Program-made: the position numbers and the translations under genes
Shown: piece by piece, positions 6,100 to 8,026 of the stretch
Layout of the letters: each line of letters starts with the position of its first letter
How positions within the stretch are numbered: position 1 is the stretch's first letter
The notes under the pieces: generated by a model
Databases searched by the model: none
Seen by the model: the letters and a program-made list of their open reading frames with translations, nothing else
What the model was told of the DNA's origin: nothing
Assembly (NCBI GenBank): GCA_900556055.1
Contig: USNJ01000093.1
Location: forward strand, 1 to 8,026
Reading direction: 5' to 3'
DNA: 8,026 nucleotides
DNA from: an uncultured Ruminococcus sp.
GTDB lineage: Bacteria; Bacillota; Clostridia; Oscillospirales; Ruminococcaceae

Positions 6100-6972
6100 T
6101 CAGTAATCCTGATCATCGGAAGTCTCATAGACCTCGTATTCATCATATATTTTTTCAAGACGCTCAAAGTTAGCCGCAACCTGATCACGTTTCTTTACAC
6201 CGACAGCAACGATAAGTGCATTGATAACGCTGAGCGGCGCAACAAGTGAGTCGGCAAATGATGCCATATCGCTTCTGGCAAGCAGCATATGATTGGCATA
6301 AGCGGCAAGCGGAGATGTCTTTGAGTCTGTTATGGCAATTACCGTAGCACCTCTTGAATGTGCATATTTGAATGCTTTGACGGTGTGCTTTGAATATCTC
6401 GGGAAGCTTATTCCTATCATAATATCGTCAGGACCTATATGCAGTATCTGCTCAAACATCTCACTCGTACTTGTGGTATGGATAAGACGAACATTATCAA
6501 AGATAACATTGAAATAGAAGTTCAGAAAACGTGCAAGAACAGCCGCAGAACGAGCACCTATAATATAGATATTTTTTGCGGCAACAAGATGATCCACAGT
6601 GTGATAAAACTCCTCCTTATCGCCCTCTTCAAGCGTGCGGCGGATCTTATCGATATCCATATTAAGTACCGTTTCGTAAAGGTCGTCGCTGCCGATCTGG
6701 TCGCTCATAACGTCGATCCTCTGGATGCTCGTCAGGCGGTTTGTGGTAAACTCACGCAGTGCCTTCTGCATCTCAGGATATCCTTCATAGCCCATTTCAG
6801 TTGCAAAACGAACAACCGTCGATTCGCTGACGCCTACTATATTTCCGAGTTTTGCCGCAGTCATGAATGCAGCCTTGTCATAATGCTCCAGAATGTATTC
6901 CGCTATACGCTTATGTCCTTTAGAGAGCGTGTCGAGTCTTGCGCGCAGTTCCTTAAACATTGAGTTATTCAT
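6100..6972 (-). CDS. RpiR-family transcriptional regulator (HTH plus SIS domain)
   Basis: A 290-residue regulator. Residues about 5-75 form the RpiR-type helix-turn-helix domain, with LGNIVGVSESTVVRFATEMG as its core. Residues about 130-255 are a SIS sugar-phosphate isomerase-like domain (IYIIGARSAAVLA, then GISFPRYSKHTVKA and ATVIAITDS). The family senses phosphosugars, often amino-sugar phosphates, and regulates sugar catabolic genes. No such genes lie beside it, so its targets are unknown. The acidic tail (EDQDY-like) is unremarkable. The ATG at 6972 is preferred: AAAGGA lies 11 nt and TGAGGT 3 nt upstream, while Met5 is too far from either. It lies 31 bp after the DUF3006 gene and 16 bp before the flavoprotein gene, with no terminator between. 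Confidence 0.93.
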   Translation of the reverse strand: MNNSMFKELRARLDTLSKGHKRIAEYILEHYDKAAFMTAAKLGNIVGVSESTVVRFATEMGYEGYPEMQKALREFTTNRLTSIQRIDVMSDQIGSDDLYETVLNMDIDKIRRTLEEGDKEEFYHTVDHLVAAKNIYIIGARSAAVLARFLNFYFNVIFDNVRLIHTTSTSEMFEQILHIGPDDIMIGISFPRYSKHTVKAFKYAHSRGATVIAITDSKTSPLAAYANHMLLARSDMASFADSLVAPLSVINALIVAVGVKKRDQVAANFERLEKIYDEYEVYETSDDQDY

Positions 6973-7003
6973 AATACCTCAGATCCTTTCAAATATATAA
7001 ACC

Positions 7004-7210
7004 TTAGCTGAATATTTTTTTCTGCATTTCAATTATCTTTTTTCTTCTGGCATCTGTCGCCGCTTTATCGACAGTATATTCACCATTTGAAAATAGAATA
7101 ATATCCCCTTCTTTAATATCTGTGGAAATATCTGTTTTATTTATATTGAAGTGATTATCATCATCTTCGATCGTGACGATATTTCCCTCGATTTTTTCAA
7201 CAATAAGCAT
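7004..7210 (-). CDS. DUF3006 domain protein
   Basis: A 68-residue acidic/basic small protein matching the DUF3006 pattern: an N-terminal VEKIEGNIVTIEDD strand pair, then KEGDIILFSNGEYTVD, then a charged helix (TDARRKKIIEMQKKIF). DUF3006 genes frequently sit next to ComEC/Rec2-like metallo-beta-lactamase proteins, as here, where the partner ends 17 bp upstream. The function is not established. GAGG (7221-7218) lies 7 nt before the ATG, which supports the start. There is no signal peptide or membrane segment. Confidence 0.8.
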   Translation of the reverse strand: MLIVEKIEGNIVTIEDDDNHFNINKTDISTDIKEGDIILFSNGEYTVDKAATDARRKKIIEMQKKIFS

Positions 7211-7227
7211 ATGACCGCCTCACATTA

Positions 7228-7635
7228 TCACTGATTTTTCTCTTTGACAGCAACTACTGTTTTTCCGTCAGTTATGATAAGGATTGTGCCGTTTTCGTCC
7301 GTCCTATATATCTTGTCTGTATATTTGCTGAGTTTTTCAAGCGTTTCTTCGTGCGGATGTCCATATGAATTATCCTTTCCGCACTGAATAACAGCTGCCA
7401 GCGGTGACACTTTTTTAAGAAATGCAGGTGAGCTTGATGTTGAGCTTCCGTGATGTCCGACTTTCAGAACAGTTGCTTTCAGATCCGCTCCGCTGTAAAT
7501 AAGATCTTCCTCAGCATTGTCCTCCATATCGCCTGTAAAAAGGAATGAAACATCATTGTAAGTAAGCTTTGAAACGACTGAGTAATTGTTAAGATCCTTG
7601 TATTTATCCGTAACAGGTCCGAGTATCCTGAACAT
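7228..7635 (-). CDS. ComEC/Rec2-like metallo-beta-lactamase-fold protein, C-terminal part only
   Basis: The 135 visible residues form the second half of a metallo-beta-lactamase fold of the ComEC C-terminal type. They show the FTGDMEDNAE motif (D36), VGHHGSS (H61, H62) and YGHPHE (H93), ending in a strand-rich tail. The N-terminal half with the first metal motif (HxHxDH) is missing. Upstream in frame there are only four more codons (G-G-K-I) before a stop at 7648-7650, and beyond that lies pgpH sequence in the other orientation. The ATG at 7635 is therefore probably internal and not a true start. In related pairs these proteins are about 270-300 residues, secreted or membrane-anchored, and of uncertain substrate. 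As it stands it should be inactive, or it is an artefact of a chimeric join. Confidence 0.8.
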   Translation of the reverse strand: MFRILGPVTDKYKDLNNYSVVSKLTYNDVSFLFTGDMEDNAEEDLIYSGADLKATVLKVGHHGSSTSSSPAFLKKVSPLAAVIQCGKDNSYGHPHEETLEKLSKYTDKIYRTDENGTILIITDGKTVVAVKEKNQ

Positions 7636-7650
7636 GATTTTTCCGCCTTA
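7636..7650. other. junction of two oppositely oriented truncated genes
   Basis: Recognisable metallo-beta-lactamase sequence on the - strand runs up to about this point. Recognisable PgpH sequence on the + strand starts within it, with a TGA in the PgpH frame at 7635-7637 and a stop in the other frame at 7648-7650. The bases TTTTTCCGCC can belong to either gene, so the join may sit in a short shared sequence. An inversion breakpoint, an illegitimate recombination event or an assembly chimera would all look like this. Confidence 0.65.
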
Positions 7651-8026
7651 TGGATTTGAGCGACTTGAATAATCCTACGATGAAAAAAATGCTTGTTACT
7701 GCGAGCGGAACTTATAACCATTCGCTTATGGTTGCCAGCCTTGCGGAAGCTGCGTGCAATGAGGTGGGGGCGAACCCTCTTCTTGCCAGAGTCGGCGCAT
7801 ATTACCACGACATTGGAAAACTTGATAACCCTGAGTATTTTGTGGAAAATCAGACTGCCGGAGAAAATATTCATACGGAAATAAATCCGTCGCTTTCTGT
7901 AAGTATAATCAGAAGCCATGTTAAGCGCGGTGTTGAAAAGGCACGTGCGTTGCGTCTTCCAAAGCAGATAATCGACATAATAAGCGAACACCATGGAAAT
8001 CAGGTTATTGCGTATTTTTACAATGA
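7638..8026 (+). CDS. pgpH: PgpH-type cyclic-di-AMP phosphodiesterase (7TM-HD), HD-domain fragment
   Basis: A 129-codon open frame that runs off the window end. It matches the cytoplasmic HD domain of PgpH/YqfF proteins from just before its start: FRLMDLSDLNNP, GTYNHSLMVASLAEA (metal ligand H28 of the fragment), ANPLLARVGAYYHDIGK (H57-D58), ENQ, then IISEHHGN (H118, H119). PgpH is a membrane protein that hydrolyses the second messenger c-di-AMP to pApA, controlling potassium and osmotic balance. The whole extracellular 7TMR-HDED region and the seven membrane helices are absent: the frame meets TGA at 7635 exactly at the junction with the metallo-beta-lactamase gene. The ATG at 7650 has no ribosome binding site. 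The gene is truncated at the left and cut by the window at the right. Confidence 0.85.

Noticed and set aside
7479..7994. A 171-codon - strand open frame and a 63-codon + strand frame across the pgpH/MBL junction
   Set aside because: Both lie out of frame with the recognisable PgpH and metallo-beta-lactamase sequences and show no family features.
1..8026. Defence system, CRISPR array, tRNA, rRNA or prophage genes
   Set aside because: No regularly spaced repeats, tRNA-like T-arms, rRNA motifs, nucleases with toxin-type pairing or phage structural genes were seen; nearly all coding sequence is housekeeping or common metabolism.

Overview
The window looks like chromosomal DNA of a gut-type Clostridia bacterium, most likely a Ruminococcus or close Oscillospiraceae relative. 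Four things point that way: an IspH enzyme fused to ribosomal protein S1, the gene order cmk-plsC-ispH/rpsA, strong AAGGAGG-type ribosome binding sites, and the tail of a beta-mannosidase that suggests plant-glycan use. No species was confirmed, because nothing could be searched.

Layout. At the left edge (1-931, + strand) a beta-mannosidase tail overlaps by 4 bp a small HD-domain phosphohydrolase. A convergent intergenic region (932-1092) carries one intrinsic terminator for each strand. From 4386 down to 1093 (- strand) lies a tight operon: cytidylate kinase (cmk), a 1-acyl-glycerol-3-phosphate acyltransferase (plsC) and the IspH-S1 fusion. It joins nucleotide, phospholipid and isoprenoid synthesis with translation, and every junction overlaps. 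Inside the fusion, a consensus Shine-Dalgarno sequence lies just before an in-frame ATG where the IspH domain gives way to the S1 domains. Lysine codon choice switches sharply at the same point. Both suggest that a free S1 protein is also made.

The gap 4387-4841 has no convincing gene but is rich in structure. It holds a candidate RNA of about 163 nt, closed by an 11-bp helix and followed by a U6 run on the - strand (4442-4604). Beside it is a 111-bp MITE-like inverted-repeat element flanked by TAA (4630-4740). They lie between a BaiN/HI0933-type flavoprotein and cmk, genes I remember as close neighbours in many Clostridia.

From 7635 down to 4842 (- strand) runs a second probable operon: the C-terminal part of a ComEC-like metallo-beta-lactamase-fold protein, a DUF3006 protein, an RpiR-family regulator and the flavoprotein. 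Near 7636-7650 this operon is abruptly joined to the inside of a PgpH-type cyclic-di-AMP phosphodiesterase gene reading the other way. Both genes are cut at the same point, which means a rearrangement breakpoint or a chimeric assembly.

I found no defence system, CRISPR array, tRNA or rRNA. The most notable items are the internal S1 start, the unidentified structured RNA, the MITE-like element and the pgpH/MBL junction.
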